64,000 bases of DNA from Pyxicephalus adspersus (GCF_032062135.1 NC_092860.1:128298625-128362624), one strand, 5' to 3'; counted from the first letter of the stretch, positions 1 through 11,890 are shown. Notes: generated from the sequence alone by a model not told the origin. A program made the numbers and translations.

Positions 1-497
1 ACTCTTTATTCAATCAAAGAGAACTACTGAACCAAAAGAAGGAAAGTTATTGCTCAATTCAGGGTTCTCTGATCTTCAGGAGTGAGGTTATAGAAGTGTA
101 TATTTTATTTCTCCTAAACTGGATCTCCAGTCAGGTATTACAGGTAACATTCTATAGTCCTATTGTATTTTCATCCATCATTAGGTGCACAGTAAGACCT
201 TCTTCCACCACCATCTTCTTTCTTCTTATACGTCTCCTGATCTTGCACTGTGCATGCGTTAGATTGGGTGACGTAGCCTGCTGTAAATGGGGAAAAAAAG
301 AGTGCCGATCTCACTGTGCATGCATGGGATCAGCATTGTTTGTCCCATTGCATGAAAAAGCCCCAAGATCAGGCATGCGCAGAAGGCCTCGGGATGCCTG
401 ACCTAGGTATGACAGGAGGCTCTGCACTCCCATTCTGAAGATAAAGGAGAGGGGCTCACCCTCCTGTTTTATTACAATAGTAATAGTTCTGCTTTAA
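1..497 (-). mobile_element. TTAA-flanked DNA element, family 2, cut by the window edge
   Basis: Read on the minus strand this matches the element at 34332-35148. Both begin TTAAAGC. Both carry a GCGCATGCCTGA-like motif, then a CAGTGAGATC motif, a T-run and CTACGTCACC, in the same order. The TTAA at 494-497 is taken as the terminus. The other end is not seen and probably lies outside the window. No transposase is recognisable, so it is probably non-autonomous. TTAA target sites are typical of piggyBac-type elements, but Kolobok elements also use TTAA, so the superfamily is not settled. Confidence 0.5.
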
Positions 498-615
498 AGC
501 CATACTTTCCCTCGCAGCTACTTCCAGGCTACTAGATCCACGTCTGGAAAAAATCCAGCTTACATTGGAAAATTCTTTAGCACTAGTAATACCATTGTGC
601 TGTCTGTGATGAACT

Positions 616-1322
616 TTAACTTCCCTAGCGGTAACCCTGAGTGTGAAGTAGTAGAAAAAAGTTACTAAAAGCGGTAACCCCCGAGTCACACTCTGGGTAG
701 GTAAACCTATGGAAGGTAATAGTAAATACTGCCTTACCTGATTCGCCGGCGTCCCCGTCCCTCTTCTGGGGGGGCTGAAATTGTAGTAACTAGTATCAAT
801 GAGGGTCCCCTGTACACCCTGAAAATTACAATGCATTGTGATATACAGTTTAGGAGATATGGAGGTTTGTACACACAGAGCTGTAAGGATGCAGAATGAC
901 ATGCAGACATCACACACAGCTCTAGCAGTAGATACATTTCACCGGCAGATTTTTTTTAAATAGAAATCCGAGCTCGTGCTATGAGAAAGGGGTAGGGCTG
1001 CCTGTGTCCCCTTCACACGAAGGCTGAACTGTGTGTGCTCACCTCTCATCGGCAGCAGCAATCCTCTTAACGGATGACACAGAGCAGCCTCACTGAGATC
1101 GGTGCAGCGGATGAGAGCTGTCAAGGAGAGGTGGGCGGGGTATTCAAAGCAGCTGGGCGGAGCAACCGGATAAAACCCCCTGGGGAGAACTATGATAATA
1201 GTATGAGTATAATATGTATTTTTTTTATTAAAAAAATAATTGTAAAATACTTTTTCATGAAAAACAACGTACCAATTTTAGACATATAAAACCGGAAAGA
1301 AATGAACAGCTAGGGAGGTTAA
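616..1322 (+). mobile_element. piggyBac-like non-autonomous element, family 1 (copy A)
   Basis: It is bounded by TTAA at 616-619 and 1319-1322. The left end reads TTAACTTCCCTAGCGGTAAC and the right end is its approximate reverse complement, ending CTAGGGAGGTTAA. Just inside are GAGTGTGA/GAGTCACACTC inverted motifs shared with copies at 37598 and 43122. The interior is GC-rich near 720-1170 and AT-rich near 1200-1300. No transposase frame is seen. TTAACC-type termini at TTAA sites are known for amphibian piggyBac elements, so piggyBac is the best assignment. Confidence 0.75.
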
Positions 1323-1842
1323 GGGAGACAAAATATGTCAGCAAGGTAAAAACTATACAGTAGGAAAATGGAGACTATAACATACAGCAAAATGTATTAT
1401 CATAGCTGTGCTGAATTTACACTGTACAGCAGTGTGCAGAGTGAAACAGTGCATAGTAAAGAATGTAAAAATTCTGTGTGCAATATATACTGATCTGAGC
1501 AGTGTGGAGTTCATACGGTATAGTAGGGTATACTGCTATGGAATATATCATGTAGACCACAATGTGCAGAGTGGAGAGGTGTAGAGCATAATCAGTACAG
1601 CAGAGAATACAATAATGCAAAGTATACATGAATTGTTATAGTGTACATCACAATTATTAGACAGGAGTCATGTGACAACACTTTTGTGTAGCACAGTGTA
1701 CACAGTAGAATAGTATAAAACATGAAATACTGTATATAGCACAATGTAGAAAGTTATGTAGAGTATTGAATATACAGCACAGTGTACAGTGAGTGGTATG
1801 AAGTATACAATTTACAGCACATTGTACAGTTTTACCTATATA
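1323..1842. repeat. Degenerate TACAGCACAGTGTACAG-type tandem array
   Basis: The motifs TACAGCA, GTGTACAG and GTATAC recur irregularly every 20 to 40 bp across about 500 bp. It looks like an old minisatellite or microsatellite that has lost regular phase. On the minus strand it resembles the CA-rich arrays at 32106-32470 and 61556-61800, so it may belong to the same dispersed family. Frames with many Cys and His codons here are a by-product of the repeat and not genes. Confidence 0.5.
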
Positions 1843-2165
1843 CAGGTTGACTATCAAAAATCTGGCATCCTCGAGACCTGAGAAGTGCCGGATTTTAGAA
1901 AATCACGGCTTTTTTTTATACTTACCTCCACACACAGACCAGCCTTCCTCTCACAGCACCGCGTACATCTGACACAGTTCCAGGGAGCAGGCGTATTTAG
2001 TTCAAGTATTCAAAATGTATTTAGTTTAGCAAGCGCTTCTGCAGAACAGCACCAAAACATTAGTGGCCAAACAGTGTACTGTAGTCCCTGTATTGAATAT
2101 GCAATAATCTGAAATTCATGCCAGGAAACAGATTATTGATGGCCGGATTTTCGATTGTCAACCTG
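1843..2165. mobile_element. Tigger-like (Tc1/mariner) MITE
   Basis: The left end CAGGTTGACTATCAAAAATC and the right end GATTTTCGATTGTCAACCTG are inverted repeats of about 20 bp. A TA dinucleotide lies on each side (1841-1842 and 2166-2167). A second inverted CCGGATTTT motif lies inside. CAGGTTGA-type termini with TA duplication are known for Tigger/pogo elements. At about 320 bp it has no room for a transposase. Confidence 0.7.
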
Positions 2166-2244
2166 TATACAGTTAACAGAGCCAAGAGATGGATGGCTAG
2201 AAGAACCAAATAAAAGTAGGTCATTTTTAAGAAATCCATTTTAG

Positions 2245-2325
2245 GTTTGCTGGATTATCGAGGTTCTCTCATGATTGTCTATAACCTCCAGTCTTAGAGA
2301 GCTTTAATAAATCAGGCCCATTCAT
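2245..2325 (+). mobile_element. Right-arm fragment of the palindromic MITE
   Basis: Only the right arm is visible, from GGTTTGCTGGATTA to TAATAAATCAGGCCC. The left arm and centre are absent. Confidence 0.55.
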
Positions 2326-2441
2326 TCTTTTGCACACACATTACATACAGGTATATATGAGAATAAAGTGATTAGTAGAACACAACACATAATCCTTTAA
2401 ACTAATGAAAAATTTGAAAGCAACTGTTATAAAAAGTGGTC

Positions 2442-2960
2442 TGTAATTCTCACCAGACACCAGTCCCCCATTCTAACACCACAGTCTTCACCTTTAGTAA
2501 GCCCCCGCTCAGCCTCGGGAGTCTGGTTGCATCTCCCAGCACTTGGTTGCCCCCAGGATTTACTGCGCAAGAGATGATGTCTGGGCATGGGCTGGCAGCA
2601 AGACAGGAGCCCACAGATAAAGCAGTACCAAGGTTTCAACAGAGACAAGTCCAGAATACAGAGCAGAGGTCATACATAGAATATCTGTCCACCAAACGAA
2701 GTACACAAGGGCAAAACACAAGCAGAGTCGGGGTCACAGGCAAAAAGTTGGTCCAGGCTGCGTACAAACGATAGGCCAGGAACAGGCAAGTTCAGCAACA
2801 ATAAATTACATGAAAACACACCACCAGCAAGTCAGCCCAGCTAAACGCTACAACAGGCACTGGAGACTGGGAGCAGAGAGGCTAAAAAGTCCCAGCAGCC
2901 AATGGCAGTGCAGGAGCTGATCAGCCCCTAGGATCCCCTTCAGCTGTGCACAGCCTAACA
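2442..2960 (-). mobile_element. Solo LTR of the Ty3/gypsy element found at 59450-61501
   Basis: On the minus strand it starts TGTTAGGCTGTG and ends GAGAATTACA, giving TG...CA termini. It aligns in order with the LTR at 60826-61501. Shared blocks include CCAGACACCAGTCCCCC, CTCAGCCTCGGG, TGGTTGC.TCTCCCAGCAC and GGGGTCACAGGCAAA. No gag or pol lies on either side, which fits LTR-LTR recombination. I could not find a clean 5-bp target duplication. It is about 519 bp against about 676 bp for the other copy. Confidence 0.75.
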
Positions 2961-3429
2961 ATGGATGCCATGAAATATATCAGGCTGCACAGCTAAAGAG
3001 AAGCAGGGGCTGCTGCTATTTCTCTAAACTCTGCTGCTCCAAATGACATTGCTGGGCAAACAGGCTGTTTAAGATACTGCGATGGCGCACTGCACGAAAT
3101 TGCGAGCCTACTAAGCGTTTCCTAACATGTGCATAATCAGGCTAAGTGCTTTGTTAATCGGCAAATGCAACTAGCTTTAAGGTGCCTTCAGACTGCATTT
3201 AAGATCCATTTGAGACAATTCTGAGAATATTAAGATTTTAATAACTGGTGCATCTGACCTACAGTTGATTTCACTATAAGCTTTAAAACCCTGCTTCTGG
3301 TAATTTTGCAAATTATTATCTTTATTCTATTTGAGAGGAATAAGAAACCAAGACCGAGCACATAAAACGTATACTATGCCATATTGGGAAGATTTCCCCT
3401 TTTTTCAGTCCTGTAAATACAACACAAGG
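2961..3429. other. No feature recognised
   Basis: Mixed-composition sequence with no open frame of note and no repeat that I can match elsewhere in the window. Confidence 0.4.
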
Positions 3430-3636
3430 GGCCTGATCTATTAACACTTTCCAAGGCTGGAGAGGATACACTTTCATCACTTAAGATGGGTGATCCAACT
3501 AATCTGGAATCCTAAATCATCTGCTAGCAAATGTTTTGAATCCTGGATTAGATCTATTCCAGGTTTGCTGGATCACCTGGCTTCACTAATGAAAGTATAT
3601 TCTCTCAAGCCTTGGAGAGCTTTAATAAATAAGGTC
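3430..3636 (+). mobile_element. Palindromic MITE copy 1
   Basis: The arms run GGCCTGAT...GGCTGGAGAGGATACAC and the inverse ...CTTGGAGAGCTTTAATAAAT. Orientation is taken from the asymmetric centre, TGCTAGCAAATGTTTTGAAT. Flanks are CAAGG and AAAAG, a weak match at best. Confidence 0.8.
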
Positions 3637-4681
3637 AAAAGTGAGAGGAACATTTTTGTTAAATCCCCTCTTAGTAGCCACTGGATAAAAAGTCCCTATT
3701 GAAAGATTTCCTCTTCTTCCTGTTCTTGTGAAATTTCAAATTTGACCAGGACAAACAGCCATAGCCTGAGTAAAATTGCCTGCCCCATTCCAGTATGCTT
3801 TGCTGAATGCAGAGGTATCGGTGTGATGAAGCAAGTTAAAACCCTGCAGAGAGACCATTGCTTTTACATAGATGCAAATGATGAGCAGCATAGTGGCAGA
3901 ACACAGGATTCTATAACTAGGCTATACAGGAGACTATATGGGCTAAATAGTGAGGATGCTTTTTAAAGAAAACAAACTGTTAAGACTTTACAACTTTGCT
4001 TTGCAATTATGGGTGCATTATTAAAAATGTGTTGCTGAGCCATTCTTTTTAAGGCAACTGGAAAACACTAGGGCAATACAACTGCATTGCAATGCACCAC
4101 AACACAGCATTTGCAAAATGACTGCAGGTGTTTTTTTTGTCTGTTTCATAGAAAAATGTATACAATACATTGTCATTTAGTATATGATCGAGGACAATAG
4201 AGTACATGTATATGGGTGGCCTTAAGCAACACAAAGTAACACAGAACATAACATGCATTGACATGTATGCGTTAACACAACACACAAAATTTTATAGGTG
4301 TAAAAAAGGTTCTAGAAGAGGGTCAGAAAGAAACATGAAAAAAACAAAATAAAGTAATAACAGTAGTGAATCACTCCTAGGCTAGCTATGTGCAAAATAG
4401 TTATATAACATGGATCTCTACAATAATTTCCAAGTTGTACAGAGTACTGTAATATAGGAATAGTATGTGGGACCAGGATACCTGGAAATGCCTTATGGTC
4501 TTATGGAGTGTTACTTTGACCAGTGGATAATGAGTATTAAGTGACCTGTGTATTGAGAAACATTATAGAAAGAAGCGATGAAGTAATTAGGGGTCAGAAA
4601 TAAAATACAAGGTGAGAGGGAAAGGGAAGGGTAAGAAAAAAACACCTTTTGTTTTGACACAGCTGTAATGCATGTAACTGC
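3637..4681. other. Unassigned AT-rich sequence
   Basis: About 1 kb without a convincing coding frame or a match to other repeats in the window. The short frames found here have no family resemblance. Confidence 0.35.
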
Positions 4682-5949
4682 TTAACCACCCGACCGTTAA
4701 CCCGACCTTGGTTCGGGGTAAAAAAAATAGCAAAAACCGGTAAACCCGAGCTTTGTCGGGTGGGTAAATGCATTAACTTACCTGGTCCCCACTGTGATGA
4801 TCTGTTCTGTTCCAGCATCGATCTCTAAAAAAAATACTCACCTTCTCCCCGCAGCTCCTCCGGACACGTCTGTCCTCTTCTGTCTGCTCCCGACGAGTGC
4901 AGTGACGGCGATGTTTCCCGGTGACGTCGCTGCATGCATCGGTGCGGGCGGGAGGCGGGGCGGGAAATTCAAATCGCTTTTGCATTGAACTCAATACAAA
5001 AAAGCTGTATTGAGTCCAATACAAAGAAATCTTTATATAATATATATAATTGTATATATATATATATATATATTATATAAGCTACTTTACAAAACAATAC
5101 ATTATACACTATTTTTTTTTAAGATTCTTTTTTAAAGACTTTTTTTTTTTTAAGATCTTTTTATGTTTTATAAAAAAAATTTTAATATTAAATTTATAAA
5201 ATTTTGGACATATTTCGGTGAGTTATGTGGTAATTCTTTGAATTATAAGTAATTATTGAGTAATTCGGTGAATTATAGCCTACGATCTAAAATAAATTTC
5301 CATGCAAAAAAATTAATACTTTTTGCATGGAAGTACGGAAGTTCGGAAAGAATTAAAATAGTTCAAATACCCGGTGTTCGCGTACGCGTCCCTCGGCGAT
5401 TCCTGATGATGTCCGTGCATGCGCCCGTCGATGGGGGTCGTAGCGGGAAATTCAAATATTTTGTATTGGATTCAATACAAAGTCCTGTATCCAATCCAAT
5501 ACAAAATAATACAAAATATATTTATGTGATTTTGTCTATAGGTATGTGACGTTGGACTGTTGGACACTAGGCAGGTGTTTTGTAATAATATATTAGGTGT
5601 TTTTGTAATAATATATTAGGTGTTTTGTAATAATATATTAGGTGTTTTTGTAATAATATATTATTATACAGTATACCGAATTATCGCATTTTCAGTATTT
5701 TTGATTTATTTATGTATTCTTGTTTAAGCTGATTTTTGTGTCTTTTATTTAATTTTATTAAAAGTATTTTTTTTTTACATGATTGTGTATTTCAAACTTT
5801 TTTTTTATATTCATGATATCTACTAGAACCCTGTTCGGACATATTTCTGTAAGTTACAGGTCTACAATTTAAAAACAAAATTTCATGAAAAACAGTGTAC
5901 CGCTTTTGGTACAGAAATCTAGACATCAGTGTAACGCCCAGGTGGTTAA
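4682..5949 (+). mobile_element. piggyBac-like element, family 1 (copy B), with internal duplication
   Basis: The TTAA ends are at 4682-4685 and 5946-5949, inside TTAACCACC...GGTGGTTAA inverted termini. At 1268 bp it is about twice the length of copies A and D. The module GCGGGAAATTCAAAT, followed by inverted AATACAA/TTGTATT motifs, occurs twice in the same orientation, at about 4958 and 5438. That points to an internal duplication or the fusion of two copies. No transposase frame is seen. Confidence 0.75.
5567..5665. repeat. Tandem repeat, about 4 units of 26-27 bp, inside copy B
   Basis: The unit TTAGGTGTTTTGTAATAATA repeats four times, with alternating 4-T and 5-T variants. Confidence 0.85.
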
Positions 5950-7212
5950 ACCATAGATCCCCTTGCGTTAACTATATATACCAGTCTGTTTGGCGTTGAC
6001 ACATTCAGCTTTAGGGAAATAGTATATGTGGCTTACTTACTTGGAATATTTACCCCCTCTACTTGCCTTTATCTTATTTGCCATTTCTTGTCTAGACTTC
6101 CATATTTGATGAAAATAATATTTTAAATAGTTTTTGAAAACAGTTAACATATTGACAGACAAACAAAACAAAGATAAAGGTCATCTTTCTCAAATTGATA
6201 ACAAGTTATTTATGTAAACTGTGTTTAGTTTGACATGATTATTACAGTCCCACACTGTAATGTACCACAAGGATGATTAGCAATAGGCAGTAATTAGTAT
6301 CTTAATTAGAAACCACTTTATTAGCCAGCATAAAAGGTCAAACAAATTGCTTTTATTTATGACAAGATGCAAGTTGGTGGCTCGCCAGTAAAGTGAAACC
6401 TGCAAAGGTTAAAGTTTTTGTTTGGCTGAGCATTTAAAGCATTGATCATCAGCTTGTTAACATAATAGGCAAAAATAATTCAACAGGGTACAATAGTTGA
6501 AGATCAACTCTACCTAAAACGGATGTCAGAGTTTTAGATAAAATTACAAACAGCTTGCTCTCCAACTAGTTCTCCTTTTTTGTTCAAGAAGCTAGTTCAA
6601 TGATATCCAAAGAGCTCAATTGGGAAGGCAAACTCAGTTTCATATCTGAATATTATGAGTCATTTGCTATTTCTACTATTATATTTCCACCATCCTATTT
6701 CACATAGGTTGAAAGAAAGCAGTTCTAATGACATTTTTTAAACTTTAAACTATAAAAGAAGAGTACAAAGAGTCTTGCAGTAAATGCAAGCATTGAGAAG
6801 CATATATGTTATGAAAAACTAGACTACTGGCAAAATATACTGTAGGCAATCTGTGCTGTGATAAGGCCTTAGGTAAGATACTTGACCTACGTGCACATTT
6901 ATATTCCTATATATGAATAGAAAAATGTGAGCCCCTAGGCCATTGGTACTTCTCTCATCTATAGCATTCTGCTGGGAAGTACAGCCTTAACTTCTAGTGC
7001 ATTTAATCAATCAGAATTTATGTAAGACAACAGTCCAACAATAATAAAAGGAATAACCTGGAAATCTGTCTGTGGAAATAAAACTAATTTTCCAGAAGTA
7101 ACTAAGAATGACATGGCTGAAAAGTAGTGTGTTTCTATTATTTTATTTTCAGCCAGTTGGGGTAAAGCAGTATCTGGGTGGTCCAAAAACAAAAAAAAGG
7201 CTTTTTTACTCT
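5950..7212. other. Unique sequence, includes a CNE-like block at 6080-6500
   Basis: No repeat or coding frame is recognised. The block at 6080-6500 has moderate base composition, little simple sequence and many homeodomain-type TAATTA/ATTAG cores, for example GATTAGCAATAGGCAGTAAT near 6276. That texture resembles vertebrate conserved noncoding elements. This is an impression and has not been tested by alignment. Confidence 0.2.
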
Positions 7213-7520
7213 TAGGCTATGTATACATGTCAAATAATTCTTGTCCAATACGAACCTTCGGCTCATCCCAAGGCGGAATCTGACAAGTGTACAGAAGGTC
7301 GCCCAAAGTTATTAATGGATCCATCTTGACGAATCCATGAGCAACTGGTGATAAACAACTGCAATATAAGTGAAGAGAGTACAGCGGCGTGCTGCCCCCT
7401 CATTTTCTGCCCTCCCCTCTCTGACAGTCACTGTGTGTACAGCGCTTGTTCATTCATCGGTTACTGGAAGATCGCTGAAAGGGATTGTGACAGAACATGA
7501 GACAATATTTGAGCATGCCT
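7213..7520 (+). mobile_element. Non-autonomous DNA element of the TAGGCTA family
   Basis: It starts TAGGCTATGTATACATGTC, close to the termini at 39778 (TAGGCTACGTCTACACATG) and, inverted, at 13699. The following sequence CCAATACGAACC and the CGCCCAAAGTTATT block align with the inverted copy at 13560. The far end is not clear. Confidence 0.5.
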
Positions 7521-7552
7521 TAGGTAATGTGTAGTGGGGATGGAAGATATTC

Positions 7553-7554
<2 letters not shown>

Positions 7555-7593
<39 letters not shown>
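7555..7593. repeat. (TA)n microsatellite
   Basis: An almost pure TA run of about 38 bp. Confidence 0.95.
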
Positions 7594-7598
<5 letters not shown>

Positions 7599-9339
7599 AA
7601 ATAATATAAAAAATTATATTATTTTCAAATCACTGACCCTTGAGTACTCAAAAGAAAATAAATACTAATCCAGTGTACATTCATTTTTTTAAAAAAAGAA
7701 ACTTCCATGCAAATTAAAGCATTGATTCTTTCTTTTCCTGCCACCTGCAATGCCAAAATCTTTTCTTTTTTAAGAGGTAAGCTTGCTAAAGAATTTCCTT
7801 CCAGGTGTAATAGATGGGTGGTAGATACCTGGTCATACATTGTGCTTTTTGGTTCCTTTCATCAGACCCTACATCATTACTGTGATGTGTATTGGGGTAT
7901 GAGGCCAGTAAATTGAACGGCATAGCAATGAATAAAGGTGACTAACACTTAAAAATGTTTTGGATGAAGATGACTTTTCAGTATGTCTTGAACACAGTAG
8001 AGGTCAGCATCACAGGTAGCAAGATATAGGCAAGAGGTAAATAATCCAAAAAGGTGGAGAACTCAAAAAGAAAGCAAATAAGATCTGACGGAACAAAATA
8101 ATACCCTAGGCCAGAAGCCCCAATTCTATAATGGTTCTGGATTGGGTCTTCATTTGAAGCATTAGCATAAAATCATTGCAATGTTTGAAGAAGGCTACCA
8201 AAATACAGGTCTTTTCTTAAAGATTTAAAGGTTCCTAGTAGCTAGAAAACTGAGCAGCCATGGAGGAGATATGCTGCTGCTTAGACAGCCCTATTGTGCC
8301 ATAGACCAATCATTTCACATTCCCCATGCTACTGCAGCATGAACAGTAAACCTGTGATTTACCATGGAAAAAAGAGGTTCAAAGTAGATTGAGCTGCTGT
8401 CAGTTACAGCATGCTTTTTTCCACTGATTTCATAAAATGCACAGTGACTGGTTTATCCATCACAGTAGACTTTCTCTCGTAAACGATTAGGATGGTGCCA
8501 GAAGCGGAGCTACAAAGGAGAAAAATGTAAAAAAATGAAAGACTATAAATTAGAAACATTTATATCCATATAAATGTTTGTATTTTATTCACACATACTT
8601 TGTTTCCTGGTATTATTATCTACATAGTTTTATTCAGTATCTTCATAGTCACATTCCATTACTCTATATTAAACTTGTAAAGTGTTCCATTATATTTATT
8701 TGTCTATTAAATTGTGGCAATCATAAAATGTAATTATAAGAGAAGGAGAATGAAAATGGAAAGATTTGTTTTGTCTAATCTTGGCTCTCTGTACTTTTGC
8801 CAAAGTTAAATGTTCAAATTTTACTCACAAATCTTAAATTGAATTAATATAATTTTTTCATACAGTGATGTGCTTCAGGTTATAGGAAATGACAGCAATT
8901 AATACTCATACACTGTAGAAAAATGCTTGCAAACTTTATTATTTGTTTCTCTTATCTGCTAATTAAAAACATCTGCAGGGTAAAATGTTTAATAAATTTC
9001 CTGCTCAGAAAGGCTGCATGAATTTAAACACATTTCATCCTGTGAAGTCCTGAATATGATCAATATTAGACATGTTAACTCTTCAATTGCTCTAATTTTA
9101 TTTATTTTTGATACATTTTGTTTCTGTATTTTTATTGGTAATATTCATAGCAGATTTTGACAGAATCGGCTTCTTGATAGTGAGTCATCAGCAATGACAC
9201 ATTCATTTATCGAGTAAATCAATGACAGATTCCACAAATGTAAGAAATGTATTTAAATAGCACCGGCTGAGGAGTCAGTCATTGTAGTGGTGGCTGTCTG
9301 TTCAACAATCAGAATTTATTTTAAATAATCTGGATTACC
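7594..9339. other. Unassigned sequence, with a possible conserved block at 9120-9290
   Basis: No coding frame or dispersed repeat is recognised. The block 9120-9290 includes AGTGAGTCATCAGCAATGAC and ATGACAGATTCCAC. It is less AT-skewed than its surroundings and has AP-1-like (TGAGTCA) and homeodomain-like cores. It could be regulatory, but this is untested. Confidence 0.2.
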
Positions 9340-9359
9340 AATGACAAATGTCATTATTA

Positions 9360-9600
9360 ATCCCCCCCCCACCCCACAGACCCCAACAAATATTTGGGGG
9401 CAAATTTTGGAATGAGGCCTTGTTACCTAAATGTGAGCAAGGGACACGTATGACCAGGATCAGAGCTGCATGGTCACTACTTACCCTATTTTGCAAACAG
9501 TCAGGTTCCAGGGGGCCTGGAATAAGCAGGGATAAAGACACAAGCCTGCTGCCCCTTTCCCAAATTTGTTTCCAACCAGGTTTTATTCCTGAGAGGGTCT
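9360..9600. repeat. Possible dispersed-repeat relic with a C-run
   Basis: CCCACAGACCCCAA, followed by a purine-rich stretch and AATGAGGCC, loosely matches 41530-41575 (CCCACAGACCCCAATGATAC ... AATGAAACC). Two decayed copies of one repeat are likely, but the element type is unknown. Confidence 0.3.
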
Positions 9601-11079
9601 AGGTTTTTTTAAATAAAAACATAAATAGCTAAATAATACTTTCAACTTTAAAGCATTCCAACAATGTTATTTACATAAGTTGTGCTTTGGCTTGTTACAA
9701 TGTTTCTGTAATACAAAACAGCAAAAATATGCAATAATATCTTATCTGCAGATGCCAAGCTTAGCATGTCAGTAGGTACTGAATTGTACAGATTTTACAC
9801 TTCTCCTCCTTGTCTAGATATGTCAACACTTTTTCAACTGATTACGGACATGCAATCAATAGGTTTCTTCAGATTTTGCATCTACTAAACAGACAAGAAG
9901 AACTGGCCAGTGGGCACTTTGTCTACAAGGACCACATAGAACATTTTTGACTGTAATAAAATCTGAAATAGTTGAAAAGTGTTGCATTATTCCCTTTTAT
10001 GGATACCAAAGAGTGGGTACCAGTCGTACACAGCCACCTAGACAACAAAACAGTTGAATGAACCCCAAAAAATTATTTGCATAGTGTTTTGGTCTGTTAC
10101 TCTAGCTTTTGGAATATTAAATGTAAATACGGTTATAATTGTAAATTATACAGTTATTATTATTCTTCTTATTATTATTAAATAATTATAGTTAAAAAGT
10201 TATGAAATTATTTAGTTGGTTTTCTGAGTAATAAGCTACTGAACAAAGTACCAATTTCCAAAATTCTTTCTGAAAAGACTGAATGGAATTGCTTACAATA
10301 TGTGTGCATAGCTGCATTCTTCTTCTGGTGCCTGTAGCAAGTAATATCCCCATAATATAGCTTAAATGAATTTTTACAACTGACATGGAACTCACATCTA
10401 TATTTTTATATCTTTGATTTATTAAACGGTTACACTGTTGACCAGTGCAGTGTCCAGCCCTTGACCCAACATGGCCATGGGTGGCATCATGTAGGTTTAT
10501 TGGGAGGAACCCAGGTATATCACCAAAAAGCCATGCCTACTGCATTGGTGTGCACGGAGAAGATGCATGGGATGTGTATGTCAGAGAGGCATGGGAGCCA
10601 ATCAAATGCAAACTTGCCCTGGGCCCCCAAATGTCTATATAGCCTTTGGTAAAAAGAACAGGTTGTTGATTGTATACATACACTTAGAATACAGAACAAC
10701 AAAAGTTTAGAATCCATACATAAATGAGTACAGATAGTAAGAATTATCCGTACCATACAGTATTATGTATTCCCAATACAGGTTTTACTGTCCAGCTTCC
10801 ATAAAGAGTAAAAACAGATTCTGAGAATGAAATCCAGCATACTGAAGGTGCCACTGTACTTTGTGTATACATATCTAATAAGAACAGATTTATCATTACA
10901 TCCAGCATATATGACTGAAATAGCTCAGAGATTTATATACCTTCAAATTACTTCTAGGCCTCATTATTCCCCACAGCACCAAATATTGTGGGTCAGTTAG
11001 CGAAAAGCAGCCAATTTATTAGAAATTAACATGCTTTAAAATCAGGTTACAAATAACTACTATCAACCATACTACTTAG
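9601..11079. other. Unassigned AT-rich sequence
   Basis: No convincing gene or repeat. Overlapping short frames at 10445-10650 have ordinary composition and no recognisable motif, so I do not call them. Confidence 0.3.
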
Positions 11080-11530
11080 AGTTCTGCTACCACCTAGATA
11101 TTTTGGTTAAATTAAATGCACCACCCTTTAGAAATGATATTATTCACCAGCAGCTCCTCCAAGATACAAATCTTTAATTTAACATACTGTATTTAACCTT
11201 ACCTCTTGGGGGACATTTAAGATGGATCCCCCAACACTAAGACCACACTAGCAAGAATTACTGCTCATGAGGACCTCGAACCTCTAGTCACATTTACTCC
11301 TTCCCACGGGGCAGGTGGGAATTCCACCGCTGGAATTCAGATTAACTAACTGCTTTCTTCCATCATCTTACCCGTTTTTCTAACCCCTCCATTTGCACCC
11401 ATCCTTAGCCTTACCTTTTCCCAACCTACTGTTCTTGCCTTAAACCCATTATTTGCCTTCTTCTCCTTGGCATGCTTGTTCTTCACCTGGCTCTAGTACC
11501 CACTCAACAAGAGAATGGGTATTCTGCAAC
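11080..11530 (+). other. C-rich, coding-like stretch, possibly a retroelement relic
   Basis: This block is richer in C than its neighbours and contains short open stretches in several frames, such as ARITAHEDLEPLVTF near 11250, broken by stops. The look is that of a decayed retroelement ORF end, but I cannot name a family and give it low confidence. Confidence 0.2.
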
Positions 11531-11754
11531 ATTCACTAAAACGTATACACTGTGAACACCAGACTAAGGGGTACTATGTTACATTTACATAAAACACATA
11601 AAGAAAAAAACATGAAATTATTGAGTGAGCATAACAAAAAAAAGAATACAATGTGTAACTGGATTTTATGACTGTTTAGTTCACATGGCTGAGCTTTTCT
11701 TTCTACCTGTTTTTCAGTTTTGCACAATGATCGCACTTTACTGCTCCTCACAAA

Positions 11755-11890
11755 CCCATGGGTCAGCCAAAGTAAAGAAACAATTTACAGTTGAAGAAGC
11801 TGTTTGGATAAGCAGTGAAATGTCTTCAACCATGAACTGGATAAATGAGAAACCTCACAGACATCCTAATATAGATGTTAGCTCATTTCA
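11755..11890 (+). repeat. Vertebrate dispersed repeat with a hammerhead-like hairpin
   Basis: A nested hairpin is visible. Outer arms GTTGAAGA (11790-11797) and TCTTCAAC (11823-11830) are perfectly complementary. Inside them GCTGTTT and AAGCAGT pair around a GGAT loop, followed by GAAAT. The order TTGAAGA, stem, GAAAT is one or two changes from the hammerhead core CUGANGA, stem II, GAAA. Minimal hammerheads are known in Penelope-like elements of vertebrates. No reverse transcriptase is visible nearby. A frame runs through here from 11625 but has no known domain. Confidence 0.45.

Noticed and set aside
10445..10650. Two overlapping plus-strand frames of about 65 codons
   Set aside because: Overlapping frames without homology or splice context. 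I cannot distinguish them from chance.
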